From contig JAPTYO010000011.1 of assembly GCA_036873135.1 (NCBI GenBank), forward strand, positions 14,146,747 through 14,210,746: a stretch of DNA of 64,000 nucleotides, read 5' to 3'. A program made the translations under genes and the position numbers. Source of the DNA: Clarkia xantiana subsp. parviflora. Taxonomy: Eukaryota > Streptophyta > Magnoliopsida > Myrtales > Onagraceae. This document shows positions 45,941-58,830 of this stretch, piece after piece. Positions within the stretch are counted from its first letter, which is position 1; each line of letters opens with the position of its first letter. The notes beneath the pieces are model-generated. The model worked only from the letters and a program-made list of their open reading frames with translations. It had not been told where the DNA came from and did not search any database.

Positions 45941-48900
45941 TTACAAAGAGACAGCCTCAAATACCCAGGAAGGTATAAAAGGTGCAGTCCAAGAACCAAA
46001 AAAACTACGATCAGCAGCCACTTTAACAGTTTTGTGAGCTACTTTAACAAAAGATCTACTGACAGCATGAAGAGAGACTACAGAATTAAAACCTAGTAAA
46101 CAACGGATATCCTGGATCACCCCAAACAAAGAGGGATTAACAGCAGTAGAAGCAGACAAAAGCTGATCAAACAAGATAGATGAGTCAGTAAACAGGAAAC
46201 GAGCCCTATCCAACAAGTCTCTTGCCAAAAGCAGCCCGGCCCTAACAACAATGCCCTCCGCCAAAAGTGGTGAATCCCCGACAGAAGAAAAAACAGAAAC
46301 AGCTAAAATATGACCAACACCGGAAATAGCAACAGCCGCACCATGCACTGCGAAGTTGGCCTCTCGCACGGCTCCATCACATAAAATAACAGTATTAGTC
46401 ACAGCAATTTCTCTGGCAAGTCGGTTGCCTCTTGCATTTCGATGTCCTGCGTGATTACCGTTCCTGATTCCTCCGCTGGCTGTCACATCAAGATGAGCTA
46501 AGTGGTTATCATTACAAGCATTGTTGATAAAGAACATTACAGACTCGCAGATGGTACTGACTGGCGGAAAATAACATCATTTCGCATCAGCCAAATGCCC
46601 CACAAAACAATACACTTATAAACAAGCAAATCACTTAGACACATAAATCCTCGATAATTATTACAGTCATTAAAAAGCCACTCACTAACATTGTTAAAAT
46701 TCGTTGTCGATGGAATAATCCCTAAGAGGGACGCAAACCAGACCCGTTGACTAAATTGGCATTTCCACATCAAATGATCCCACGTCTCAAAAGCAGAACG
46801 GCAAAACGGGCAGATAGGATTGATATAGGAAATTCTTCTTTGAAGATTGAGACCCAAAGGTAAACCCTCATTGCTTCCACGCCAGATGAACATCCTAATC
46901 TTCGGAAGCAGTTTAATATTCCAAAACTTTTTCCAAAACGTAGGATTAGCGATCGAGGAAGAAGCAGAAGAAGCTCCATCTCTCTCAGCAGAGAGAACTG
47001 ATTTAATAAGGTGGTAACCTCGCTTGACGGAGTAGACACCATCTGTGGACGAAGACCAAAGAAATAAATCGTCTGTTTCAAAGATAGGGAGAGGTATCTG
47101 TGAAATGGCTGAAATGACCATCGGTGGAAGAATAGGGAACAAGTTCTGTAGATTCCAATTTCTATTTCCAATGTAGACAGCCACCTTTGTCATTAGCAGA
47201 TCTGAAGGAACAGTAACCCAGTCGCCGAGTAGACCCATGTTCGGAACCCATGGATCAGTCCAAAAGTTTATTTTATGTCCATTTCCGACAAACCACCGGG
47301 CCCCCAGAAGTAAAAAACGTCTGACCGAAAGCATAGACTTCCAAAGTACTGAGTGGTTCGAGCTGGCTTTCGCCGTGAAAAAAGACGTGCTTCTTAAATA
47401 TTTTGATCTCATACAAGTCACCCAAATGGATTCCGGATCAGTTAGAATACGGCAAGCGTGCTTTAGTAGGAGTGCTAGATTGAAGGCGTGCATATCACGG
47501 AAACCCAACCCCCCGCAATCTTTTGAACGACAGATTTTTTCCCATGCTATCCAAAAAATTCCACTTGAATCTCTGTTCGTATGCCACCAGAAACGTCGCT
47601 GAATTTTTTCCAAACTTGAAGTGACGTGTTTAGGCAAACAAATCGAGGACATAGTATAGGTTGGAATTGAACAGGCTACTGATTTAATGAGAATATCCCT
47701 TCCAGCTTGTGATAATAATTTTGTCATCCATCCTTTTATCCTCTTTGATACCCGGGAGATGATTGTTTGACCTATCGCAGTTTTCTGGGACGACCAATTT
47801 AACGGTAATCCAAGATACACTTCGTTTTCCTGCATAAGTGGAACATTTAAGAGACCGGAAAACAAATGTTTGTCTTGGTCCGAGACATTCGGGCTGAATG
47901 TAACCCCCGACTTTGAATAATTGATTAGTTGACCCGATTCAAGTTGATAAGCTGTGAGGATTTCCAAAAGGGCTTCAATATTTTTGGTAGTTGCTTCGAG
48001 AAACAGTAAACTGTCATCCGCAAAAAACATATGGGTTATTTCCGGAGAATGGTAGCTTATTTTAATGCCTTTGAGACGCCTATCTGATTGAGCTCTTGAT
48101 AACTCCTGTGACAAAATTTGGGATATAATGATGAACAGATATGGTGACAACGGGTCCCCTGCCGGAGACCCCTGGAGGGTGTGAAGTGGTCAGTTTTATT
48201 GCCGTTGAGCAGTACCGAAAGTGACGAGCTTGAAATACATTCTGAAATCCACGTGATAAATATTTCCGGGAAAGACATTCGACGCATGACCCTCTCCAAG
48301 AAACCCCATTCCACTCTATCATATGCTTTACTCATATCAAGTTTTAGGGCAAGCAGGCCAACTTTTCCTCTCCGGCTTTTTTTTATTGTGTGTGTCAGTT
48401 CGTGTGCCAAGTGGGTATTGTCCGTGATAAGCCTCCCCGGGACAAAGGCCGTCTGAAATGGTGAGATAAGTGTCGGGAGAACTTTACGGATTCTGTTAGC
48501 CAATAATTTTGCAATGATTTTATAAGTGGTATTGCACAAACCAATTGGCCTCCAGTCAGATAGACGTTGAGGTTGATCCACCTTTGGAAGAAGGACAATG
48601 AAGGTGCTGTTATTTGAGGAGAAAAAACCATGAACCGCCCGGGAGACCTCAGTAGAAACCGTCTCCCAGTTGTGCTGAAAGAATCTAGGAGGGTAGCCAT
48701 CCGGTCCCGGAGATTTATCCGGTCCCATTTGCGATATTGCCGCTGTTATCTCCGTGTCTGTGATTCTACCAGTCAGCGTATTTCGCCGGGCTTGTGATAT
48801 GAACAAGGAATTATGCTCTGGTAATAAATACGCCGGTGGAGGTGGTACCGCAGTGAAGAGTTGAATGAAATAATTTCTGAGCATGGATTGAATAAGTACC

Positions 48901-50066
48901 GGATCAGTTACAACTGACCCATCCTCAGATATGATACGGTCCAGACGATTGCGTTTTCTTCTTACTGCAGTATATGCATGGTAAAATTTTGTGTTTCTGT
49001 CTCCGTCTAGAAGCCACTGTTGTCTGGATTTTTGCCTCCATAAGATTTCCTCCCGGCGATGGAGTTCGTGAAGATCGCAGGTGAGAGAGTCGATGAGAGT
49101 AGGATTGTCATCTAAACATTGAGCCCGATTCAGGTTATCGAGCGTATTGAGGATTTTTGTGTGAAGGAATCCAAAAACATCGCGATTCCATCTTTTAAGA
49201 ACATGGGATAATCGTTGAAGTTTCCTAGAAAGTCTCAGTTGCGGTGTCCCTTCCACGTTTGTAATCCATGAATGTCGAAGGAGATGATTAAACTCCGGGT
49301 GACGGAGCCACATTGATTCAAAACGGAAAGGCCTAGATAATGGATGATGCTGAAAAGTTGGAGTCAAGTTCAGCAGTAACAGACAGTGATCCGAAGCTAC
49401 AGTTTCAAGGTGATTTAAGATAGCATCAGGGAATTCCAGTTGCCAGTGAATGGTAGTTAAAACACGATCAAGACGCTCCCTCACCCTATCCACCCCGTTT
49501 CTACGATTTGACCACGTAAAGGGCTGGCCCAAAAACCCTAAATCAATAAGTCCCATGTCATCTGACGAAGCTTGTGCCCGAAGGATGCGTGAAATAGACG
49601 GTGGGTTCCATGACTCTTTTTCCCCAAAGTCCCAGATATCATTGAAATCACCCAGAACCGCCCAAGGTACGGAATCGTCCCTTGACAGACGAAAGGCACG
49701 GAGATCTTCCCAAAAGCGTGGACGAGAATTATACTTTGACGGTGCATATATGAAAGAAGCCTCCCATATCGATGGAACACTAGGGTTTGTGATATTTACA
49801 TGTATAGCGTTGGTCGAAGATGAAATGACATGGACATGATTCCGGACCCGCCACGCCAATAAGAGACCACCACGAGTCTCTTCAGGGGTAGAGACTAAGC
49901 TATTATCAAGCCCTACGCTAGCAAGTGTTTGAACAAGGCGATGCATACGACTCTTGACTTCAGATACAAAGACTACATCAGGTTTATGAATCCTAGTCAG
50001 TAGACGTAAATGTTGAACTGTGAGGATGTTGCCCGCACCCTGACAGTTCCAAAGTAACAACTTCAT
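45941..50066 (-). pseudogene. LINE ORF2: endonuclease, reverse transcriptase, RNase H
   Basis: Start ATG 50066-50064 (MKLLLWNCQGAGN). The APE-type endonuclease has its metal and catalytic motifs (FVSEVKS, GDFND, ASDHCLLLL). Reverse transcriptase follows (WRPIGLCNTTYKIIAKLLANR, LDMSKAYDRVEW, FADD in HMFFADDSLLF). Then a Cys/His zinc region (CPFC...WDHLMWKC) and an RNase H domain with D-E-D (CDGAV, AEGIV, FTDSS), ending at 45941. One base is missing in a G run at about 48160 (GLRQG|DPLSPYLF), and another shift lies near 46560 between zinc region and RNase H. Otherwise the frame is open. About 1,370 codons. Confidence 0.92.
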
Positions 50067-52090
50067 GATCCTTGCAGCAAGATCCAACACGATCTTGCCG
50101 CCAAATACTCAGAAATATCACGATAATCACCAAAAGAGTAGTGAAAATATAGATATTGTAAGTAAATGTGTACCTCCTCCTCAATCACAGCCATAGGAGA
50201 AGCCCTACGAGTTTGGACATGTCGCCGTGGAGAAGAACGTATGCTCAGTGTTAGTGTTGCTGGTGTTTCCATAGGGAGAGACCTCTTACGACCCGATAAA
50301 CGCCCCGTGTCTGATTTGTCCACCATAGGTTCCTTCCCTGGCCTACGAATAAATATTGGTACTATATCATCTAAAGTACCCGTCTCCTCCGTCGTCACTT
50401 CGGTAGCCAACGATTGAACATTCGCATGCAAAGCCTCCCCAGTTACCACCTTTTCAGCCAAAGCCTCATCCGCTCCTGTTGTCTCCTTTAAGATTATTTC
50501 GAAATCATCGATGTTGAAGATATCATCGGTTGTTACTCCTGAAAAGTCTTGCCGCAGCTGTGTATCATTATCGTTGTACAGACGATGGGCGAGCTCTGTC
50601 AATGGTGAAAGGGGTGGCGAAGACATTGGTGAAAAAGGGTGTTCCACAAACGGCTGAAACGGAGACAAGGGATTGTGCGTATCCTGAAAAGGCGAAGCCG
50701 GCAAACTGACAGGTGGTGGCGGAAAACCCAGTGAGATAGGTTGGAATTGATGCAAGTTACTCGTTGTTGGGGATTCCGTTGTTAAAGTCTGAGGTGGTGA
50801 CCAATCCAAAAACACATGTTGATGAGGGGGCCAAAACCATGGTGCAGCTCCTGGTGGGAATAAATTGTAGTGCCCCTGAGTATAAGCATAAGGTTGTAGG
50901 TGGTAGGGCACCATGTACGGGGGATACAAGTTTGCCGGTCCGTTGAACGACCCATCGTTGAAAAACATTGAATCCGGTGGCAGCGGCGCTACGACTAGGT
51001 TCGTTTTGATCGGCAAGGTGGGCAAAATTTCATCAGCAACGGTGGGAATGACTGGTGGAATGGGTGCAACTGCGTAGTAAGGTCGCCATCGAAGATTAGG
51101 CCCCACAGAAGTCCCGAGTCGTTGTCTCTCCGATAAATTTTGTGGAAACCTTGGGTTATTGATTGAAGAGAGAAGGAAGTCCACTGGTCCTAGGGTTGAG
51201 GTACAGCTCAGTCGAGAAGAGGAAGCATCCTTAATATTAGTAGAGGCATTAAAACCAGTTTCCCGTTCCATAGGAGTCTCCCCATCTGAGGATGTGGATG
51301 TAGGAAAAGTGGAGGTGAGAGCACCGTATTTCCTTTTGTCATTTCCAGGGACACAAAGTTCAGGGTTAGGGTTCCATAAGAACCACTGAGTTAATACCCC
51401 TCCACCACGGTTGTCAAGGCTATAAATGCAGTTCGAGGAATCACGAATGGCACTAACTCCGTGGTGTCTATCAATTCGGTCATGCATTTCGTCTATTTCC
51501 TTTATTATCACCGACGGAAATGTTTGACAAACCCTCTAAAAATGGCCAAAGTGCCCACACTTCCCACATGGCAGATTGATCCTGTATCTGATAATAATAT
51601 GGGCATCCTTCACCGTATCCAATAACATCATCCCCGGTACCGCTGGTTTCTCCAAGTTGATCAAAACCCTAACCCTAGGGTAAGCAATCTTATATGCACG
51701 ACCATCACTGAAATCCATAGAGACGATTGGCCCCACACAATCCGAGATGAGAGATAGAGTCTGCATGTTCATTCTGTGGGGAGGAATATTTCTGATTTCT
51801 ATCCACACCGGTACAGAATCGAAAGGAACCGTTGCAGGTATTGCCGGACCGGAAAACTCCATTAAAACAAGGATAGCTCCACCGATGTTAAAAGGAGAAT
51901 TTGCTAGCACCTCTCGAAGATGCCCTTTCTGCCGGAAAGTGAAGACCCAAATACCATCCTCACAACGCTCCGCCTTAGCTTTCTCCGGTATTCTCCACAG
52001 TCGGTGAACAAAATTCTGAATGATGTCATCTCTTTCCCGATCATAGCATAGTAATTTTCCAGCAAGACGAAGAGTCCATTTAGAACCCAT
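50063..52090 (-). pseudogene. LINE ORF1: nucleic-acid-binding protein
   Basis: I choose the ATG at 52090-52088 (MGSKWTLRLAGKLL). The N-terminal domain resembles the DUF4283 family of plant LINE ORF1 (WRIPEKAKAERCEDGIWVF, FNIGGAILVLMEFSGP). A CCHC knuckle (CGKCGHFGHF*RVC, about 51566-51523) has an in-frame TAG between its His and last Cys. A Pro/Ser-rich C-terminal half follows and ends at a TGA, 50065-50063, which overlaps the ORF2 ATG as ATGA. About 675 codons. The single stop is the only break I see. Confidence 0.88.
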
Positions 52091-52668
52091 ATCAGAGAGA
52101 GTAAACAAGAGAGAATTTTTTTTGTGTTGTGCTGGGGAAAGAGATATCGGATGATACTTTGAACTGTCACAGAGAAGCTCAAAGGGTAGTGATGGGGAGA
52201 AGAGCCACTTGAAAAGCCAACAGAGGAAGAAAATCCTACAATCAGCATAAACCTCGTTTACCGATGAGCAATGATGGGGCCAGGGAATGTCGTGCGAAAA
52301 GTTGAAGGCATGCAGCGCAGTGAAAGCTGCCACGTTATCTCCAGATGTCAGGGACGGAGTATATTCATGGTGAAGTGCAAGAGACCTCAAGGGTTTGGGT
52401 AAGAGATATGTGTTTGATAGGTTGAAAACACAATTCACGAGGGAAAACGTGTTGAAGATAATCCAGAAGAACCACGCTAACAGGTACAGGTAAACGTAAA
52501 GGTGCTTTTTACAAGGATTCATACTCTGACAGACGAAAAATATCTACGAACAGACAGAAACGCTAGACTTTTCCGGCCAAAAAACCAGAAAACCTTATAC
52601 TGAGGGTTTGCTCCTAGAGAGCTTTACGGAGACGATGGGACGATGTTTTTTCTAAAAATATTTCTAGG
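52091..52668 (-). promoter_or_regulatory. LINE 5' UTR
   Basis: 578 bp between the target duplication and the ORF1 ATG. An upstream in-frame extension to 52522 exists but is hydrophobic and unlike ORF1. Holds the presumed internal promoter; no specific motif identified. Confidence 0.6.
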
Positions 52669-52681
52669 CAAGACAACATTT

Positions 52682-53585
52682 CTAATCACGCATAAATATA
52701 TATATATATATATATAAAAATATGCAATTCAGCCCACTAATTATACCAGTCCCAAAAACATGTATCTTCGAGATCCATCCCCATAATCGAAACAAGGCAT
52801 AAAGGTTATCAACCCTTGAGCACTGTGTAGGCCTATTAAGGTTCAAAACATTTGGATTTTAAAACTTGACCTCCCTATTTTAATTGACTTGAATACGATT
52901 TTGAAAATACGGTTTGGTTCATTCAATTTCAGTCTGATTTAGTCCGGTTCGATTCGGTCCAGGAAATCCGGTTCGGGTCCAGTCCGGAAAATCCGGTTCG
53001 GTTCGGTCCGGTAAATCCGGTTCAGTTCGGTTCGGTTTTAATTTTAAAATCTGGTTCGGTCCAAACCGGTCCAATAAAAATATGGTTCGGTTCAACACAC
53101 AAAACCAGTTTGGTTAGATCCACTTAGTTACCCCAGTCCGACCCAACCCGATTAGGTCGAACCAATAGAGAAAATCTGATTTTGTTTTAATTCGTCCCGG
53201 TTTGACATATTGGACCGACCCAATAATTAAAATTTTAAAAGTTGGGCCGAAATGTTTACTTATAGTCTAAAAATATTTAACTTAACCACCAAGTAACATT
53301 AATTATATAAAAATAATTTTCAATATTAAATATATATATATATTTTCGGCCATAACTATAACATATATATATTTATTGCCAAGATTCATCTTTAAGACTA
53401 AATCAATCAACAATATATATATATTTATGTAAAATTCAGCACACATATATAAATATATATTTTATTTATTGTCAATATTTTAAATAGGGAAACGGATATT
53501 AACAATATATTTTCTCAATTTACTAGGTAACTAAAATCTATCAATAATATCTTTAACCTATTTAAATATTTAGATATATTGATAG
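52682..53585 (-). other. Leader of copia J, second piece
   Basis: Continues the leader after the LINE (TCTAATCACGCATAAATA). Rich in GGTTCGGTCCGGTT words (52920-53110) and TATATA tracts, matching reversed H 59260-60066. No gene. Ends GATATATTGATAG at LTR K. Confidence 0.75.
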
Positions 53586-54552
53586 TGTAAACACTCGATT
53601 TTGACCCGGACGTAACGTCATTACATGGGACGTGTCATTTTTAGATGTGTCACGTTACGAAGTGTTCAAAATGCTCAGGTGCATATTAGCGTAAATAAAT
53701 AATTATATATTTTTTAAAATATCTTAGATATATTCGAAATATATAAAAATACATATTTATATGTAATAGTTATTTATCTGTAAGATAATTATCTATAGAA
53801 ATTATCCGTAAGGTATTTATTCGTAGTTATTTATCTGTAAGATAATTATCTATAGATATTTATCTTCTATTATTTGGGGATAATTATCTGTAGGAATTTA
53901 TCAGTCAGTTATTTAATTATTTTTAAGATTTAATAGATTTTATCTTTAATCTAGGTGAGTTCTACTATAAATAGGGGTCCAGTTCTACACTGTAAAGACA
54001 CAAAAAAACATCACTATAAGTAATAATACATTATTTCGCAGGATCTGTGCGAGTGCCCCAAAAAGTTTATTTTATTTTTTTTTTAATTTACGGCTGGTCC
54101 CGTCGTTTGGAGCTCCCACCCCCGACCGGCCACCTCCGGCCGTCCAACCTCCGTCACGGCATCCACCCGCCAGGTGCCCAGTTTATCTGCCTCCGTACCT
54201 GACGAAATGTGTTGTCCCGAGCTCCGGCGTGCTGTCCCGTGCGCCGCCCTCCGCCGGTCTCTGCTCCCTTCTTGTTGTCTCACTGTGCAGATCCGGGCCG
54301 GAGTCGTCCCCTGATTCTTCGCCGTTCGTCGCCGCCGTCCATCGCCGTGTCGTTCGCCGGTGCCGCCGAGTCCCGCCCTGCTGTTGGTGGCCACCTCCTG
54401 CCTGGACCAGCTCCGCTGCGATTCCTGTCCCTCCAATAAGTCATCCCGTCGTTTCTGTTTTTTTTATTTATTCAATAATTATTTGATTTATGTATTTATT
54501 AATTTCTATTTTTTTATTTATCATTATTAGGTAATTATATTGATGCTAATTT
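53586..54552 (+). repeat. LTR K (family of C and F), 3' end cut by copia I
   Basis: Starts TGTAAACACTCGATTTTG. Has repeated ATTTATCTGTAAGATAATTA words (53770-53900), TATAAATAGGGGT near 53963, and a CpG-rich block at 54090-54440. AT-rich DNA follows, interrupted at 54552. It lies in J's leader; GATAG (53581-53585) is the left flank. Solo or part of a longer element is not known. Confidence 0.75.
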
Positions 54553-55149
54553 TGTTAGATTAAGGGGAGTAATCACTACGGACATTAAATCGTGGTACAT
54601 GCTAGTAATCGAAATTACGCAGCGGAAGATTCGCACATACCTCAAACGATGTCACTAATCCCAAGATCCTTCTTGCATGGAGTTCACGATCCTCCGGTGG
54701 GCACCCGTAGAGGTTCTTGTTAAGGAAGCCCTACGCGGTATGTTCTCCACAGCAAAGCCTCTAATCGATTCTTGGCAGGTGACAGATCTCTAGAGTGTTT
54801 GCTAGAAAGCAAATTGGCACACCCTTTGGTGGGGAGTGGTTCGGCCGAAATACCTATGTGTGGGGTGGAGGGTTTTTCTCTCTAAAACACTCTAATGAGG
54901 AAATAGTAATTAACCCTAAAAATCCCCTAACACCATGTATTTATAGGAGCAAAGTAGAAAAAAGTCCACTTTGCCCACTCCTTGTTTTAGCCGGCCACTA
55001 TGCATAGGGAGGCCCAATTTTGGTCCTTTCATGTCAATTGGAATTTGGGTCTAGCCCATTTACCCTAATGTGACACGTACCTAATTTCCTTAGGTAAACT
55101 ATACATATTATGGGTTACCAATTACGACGCCCATCACCATATGCTTACA
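54553..55149 (-). repeat. 3' LTR of copia I
   Basis: 597 bp, TGTTAGATTAAGGGGAGTAA...CATATGCTTACA on the plus strand, with both terminal dinucleotides intact. Confidence 0.88.
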
Positions 55150-56107
55150 GCCCACTCGCCGGAATGGGAGGGTGCCTGTTAATGTATTGTCGTCCAAATC
55201 TGCATCAACATTTCTCTCATTTAATCTGCTCCTTGCTTCCGAATAGTTCAAACGAGGTCTGCCGTGCGACCGGCGGATACGACGGGCATCGTGCTACTCA
55301 TCTGTTAGGAGTATTGTAGCGCCCGCGGAACGTTGATTCCCTTTTCTCTAATCAACCTGTTATAAACAACATTTATATTGTACCGCGCTGTATCCTAGGT
55401 CAACTGTTAATTCAAATTTTACCTAGTTTCCACATAAGAACACTTCTCCAAGGTATTTGTCCAGGTATTTTACCGGTTGGTGGCCACCTAGTGAATACAA
55501 GAGTCGGTGAATTACGGGTGAACTTGACCATCCCCATCGCTCATATCCTTAGTCAGACCCAACCAGTTTCCAAAGACATGGTTATTGGCCTTTTTGTTTG
55601 CACTACGCTCGTACGCTGGGAAGCGAGGATTGAGCCTAACCATATATATGAGTTTTGAGTCCGTGAGGATACTTTAGGTGCCTCTTCATAAAGCTCCTGG
55701 GATCAATCACACGCTCGAGGTGAAGAAGTTTGCGCCCGCCAGAATCACGAGGATTCCTTCCTAGCACAACCGAGCTGTGACCCCGTGGTCGAACGTGGCA
55801 CGCGTAGTAAGAAGCACGCGTTGATAGCATACCTAAGCCTTTTGGGTTGACAGGAAAGGGATATGTCAATCATGCTATCACAATATCTCATCTTGCCCAG
55901 AATGTGGTATAATGATGAACGAAGTTCATCACTGCGATATGCAAAACGAAGATCATGTCGAGTTACTTCCAAACTTAATACCGTCGATTGATCATAAACT
56001 CAGTTGCAATTCTTTCGCTTACAAAATGCAACTTTGTAATATCAAAATGTTATCATAGATACATGCCATTTCTAAACCCTACGCAATCCAAGCAGTTTTA
56101 CGTGCTT
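55150..56107 (-). other. 3' non-coding region of copia I
   Basis: Same conserved region as in L and J, slightly shorter. No gene. Confidence 0.75.
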
Positions 56108-57350
56108 TTAGAATATCTCCCTGCATAGTGGTTTAGTTAATGGGTCTGCAATCATATTATCAGTGGACAAGTATTCCATAGTGATTATATTGTCTTCTAC
56201 CATAGATTTAGTGTAGAAATATTTCACATCAATGTGTTTGGTCCTACTATGGTACTTCAGATTCTTAACTGCCGCAATGGCTGCTTGACTGTCAAAGAAG
56301 ACCTTCACAGGTTTATTCTCGACATCGTCACCAAGCAGTGCAGTTAGAAGCCTTATGAGCCAGACCGCTTGTTGTGCATTCTTAGAGAAAGCTACGAATT
56401 CTGATTCTATCGTGGACAGCGAGACACGGGTTTGCTTCTTGCTCGTCCATGAAATGGCGGCATTGGCAAGGAGGAACACTCCCCCTGTGGTAGAACTACG
56501 ATCATCCTGATCGCCACCATGGTCGGCGTCTTTGTAACCGGTCAATTCTATCTTCTTGCCCTCATAGCACAGTGCGTAGTCGGCAGTACCTTTCAGATAA
56601 CGAATTATTCGTTTTACAGCCTTTAAATGTTGATAGGCAGGATATGATTGGAAACGTGCTACTAGGCACACAGCGTAACAGATTTCCGGATGGGTGCATT
56701 GCATACCGTACATCAAACTACCGACCATGCTTAAATACTCCGCACCCTTCATCTGTTCACACTCTACCAGGTTCTTCGGGGCGTTACGTTTTGACAGTGC
56801 GCACCCAAACACCACTGGCGTATCCACGGGTTTGGCATCCTGTAATTTGAATCTTTTCAACAGTTTGTTGATATAAGCTTCTTGAGATAGACACAATTTC
56901 CGGGTAGCTCGATCTTTAGCATTTTTAATGCCTAATATATACGTTACCTCTCCGATGTCTTTCATCTCAAATACAAATGCAAACCAAGATTTTGACTTGT
57001 TCATAAAACTCACATTGTTTGCGGCAATGAGTATGTCATCCACGTATAAGGTTAAGATGACATACTTAGACTCGGAGGTCTTATATTACACGCACGGATC
57101 GTAGTGAAGATTCACGAATCCGTTTCCTGGTGGAATCTGCGGTACCATTGCCGAGACGACTGTTTAAGACCGTAGATGGACCTTTGGAGTTTAAAAACTT
57201 TACGTTCGTTACCAGGAGTAATGAAACCCTCCGGTCGCTCCATGTAGATCTCTTCCCCTAGGTTTTCGTGGAGGAATGCGGTCTTAACATTCATTTGGTG
57301 CAGCTCGAGATTGAGACTTGTGACCAGGACCATGACTGGCCCTAACCGTG
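56108..57350 (-). pseudogene. Reverse transcriptase and RNase H of copia I
   Basis: Long open frame 57049-56108: YVDD (LYVDDILIAANN), SQEAYINKLLKRF, CTHPEICYAVCLVARFQSYP, VKRIIRYLKGTADYALCYEG, the RNase H motif FDSQAAIAAV and SRTKHIDVKYFY. It stops early at PLCREIF*, about 14 codons before the relatives' end. The N-terminal reverse-transcriptase piece (NVKTAFLHENLGEEIYMERP, 57333-57112) is separated by a small deletion and frameshift at about 57060-57110. The most complete copia reverse transcriptase here. Confidence 0.87.
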
Positions 57351-58231
57351 GTTTAACGCACAGTCAGTGAGTTTGTTTTTTCAAAGTCCACTCCGTGAAT
57401 TTGAGTACAGCCTTTCGCAATAAGTCGATCTTTGTTACTTGACCCTTTCCATCAGTGGTGAGCCTTCTTTCAGGACTCACCGTATCCTTATGCCCCTGTG
57501 GTTAACAGGTAAATCAACTATTGACTATAATGGCTTTCATTTAGGCGATCTCTCTCATTTATTATTTTCCTCCATTTCTTCACTTGAGGTCTTTCCAATG
57601 CATGCCAACAGCTGTTATAGTGAGGTTATCACCCTTTTAGATGGGATACTTCTTTGGAGAAGTTCCATGCCTTTGACTTTCGTCTAGGCTTGTTTATCCC
57701 TTCTTTGAGTCTTAACCTCTCTCCCACTCGGAATAATGCTTCTTATCGGAGCATTTCTTTCTATTGGGTACAAGAGAAATTCTTGAACCATAACCAACAG
57801 TTTCCCTTGGACGACTTCTCGGTCTTCGAATTTTACTTCCAAGATGAATTCCTTGATCACTAGGATCTGGAACCAAGTTTGTCGGATCACTCCCACTGGG
57901 AACAATGGGTAGTATAGGTAGTTGTGGCAATCCTGATTCAACTTTAGGATATAATCAGGTTCAACTTGATTCGTCCAAACAGCAACAGTGATTTCATGTG
58001 GTTGGTGTTTATTCCTCCCACTAGATTTATTATGAAAATGTTCCCATTATCATTTACCATGTTCACTCAAGTTGCTGGTTCAAATCTCTCCCACTCGAAT
58101 TAAGTGGGACCTGCTATCTGTAATATCTTGCTCCTGATTTGATCAAGACTCATTATTTTGAACTGTCAATGCATCGGAAAATTCGTCCTCAAGTATGTAA
58201 TGTCACATGTTCGACCACGGTACCATGTCTT
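57351..58231 (-). pseudogene. Linker region of copia I pol
   Basis: Matches J 42470-43390 and H 62640-63430. It includes PQLPILPIVPSGSD and DQGIHLGSK on the minus strand, out of frame in places. Cut at 58231 by H. Confidence 0.65.
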
Positions 58232-58817
58232 TGTAAGCATATGGTAATGGGCGCCGTAATTGGTAGCCCATAATATGTATAATTTACCTAATGAATTGGG
58301 TAAATGTCAGATTAGGTTAATTGGGCTAGACCCAAATCCCAATTGACATGGGAGGCCCAAAATTGGGCTTCCCCAATTACATAGGCCGGCCAAAATATAG
58401 AGTGGGGTAAAGTGGAATTTTGTCCACTTTACTCCTCCTATAAATAAGAGGTGTTAGGGGATTTTTAGGGTTAATCACAATTCCCTCACAATAGTGTTTT
58501 AGAGAGAAAACCCCTCAACCCCACACTCTGACAGTTTCGAGCAAGGGTGTGCAAAATTACCTTCGAGCAAACTCTCTAGAGATATGTCCCCGCGCCAAGA
58601 ATCGATCAGAGGCTTTGCTGTGGAGCTTGCACCACGTAGGGCTTCTCTAACAAGAACCTCTACGGGTCCCGACCGGAGGATCGAGAACTCCCTCCTGAGA
58701 AGATCTTGGGTCTACGGATGACCTTAAAGGTATATGTGAAACTTCCGCTGCGTAATTTCAATTACTAACATGTACCTTGTTTAAGAATCCGTAGTGATTA
58801 CTCCCCGTAATCTAACA
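58232..58817 (+). repeat. 5' LTR of copia H
   Basis: 586 bp, TGTAAGCATATGGTAATGGG...CCGTAATCTAACA. TATA box CCTATAAATAAGAGG near 58437-58451. Confidence 0.9.
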
Positions 58818-58818
58818 G

Positions 58819-58830
58819 TGGTATCAGAGC
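58819..58830 (+). promoter_or_regulatory. Primer-binding site of copia H
   Basis: TGGTATCAGAGC one base after the LTR end, complementary to the 3' end of initiator tRNA-Met, the usual primer of plant copia elements. Confidence 0.92.

Larger units (their letters stand above)
45895..52668 (-). mobile_element. Full-length LINE (L1-type), minus strand
   Basis: 6.77 kb with a 13 bp target duplication, CAAGACAACATTT, at 45882-45894 and 52669-52681. The A-tail appears as a short T-run at 45896-45904. Both ends fit the uninterrupted leader in H (near 60075), so both are exact. Order: 5' UTR, ORF1, ORF2 (endonuclease, reverse transcriptase, zinc region, RNase H), short 3' UTR. Only one stop and two one-base shifts separate it from intact ORFs, the best-preserved element in the window apart from D's visible frame. 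Confidence 0.93.
28060..54552 (-). mobile_element. Copia element J, split by A, LINE and K
   Basis: Pieces: 3' LTR 28060-28660, 3' region 28661-29140 and 40531-41190, pol 41191-43180, 5' region 43181-45894, leader 52682-53585. A, the LINE and LTR K lie between. The joins are clean: the words on both sides of each insertion are contiguous in L, I or H. J's own 5' LTR should lie beyond K and the copias nested in it, right of the window. I give 54552 as the last base of K, where the visible J territory ends. Confidence 0.8.
54553..58231 (-). mobile_element. Copia element I, 3' part
   Basis: Minus strand: 3' LTR 54553-55149, non-coding 3' region, RNase H and reverse transcriptase, linker, then cut by H at 58231. 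Inserted in LTR K (flank AATTT, 54548-54552). Confidence 0.85.

Noticed and set aside
46533..46540. TAATG stop-start overlap between the LINE reverse-transcriptase part and RNase H
   Set aside because: The upstream sequence in the RNase H frame (TICESVMFF) stays open and fits a continuous ORF2, so a one-base frameshift near 46560 explains it better than reinitiation.
52091..52522. N-terminal hydrophobic extension of LINE ORF1
   Set aside because: Unlike known ORF1 proteins; the ATG at 52090 starts directly at the conserved domain, so the extension is taken as 5' UTR.
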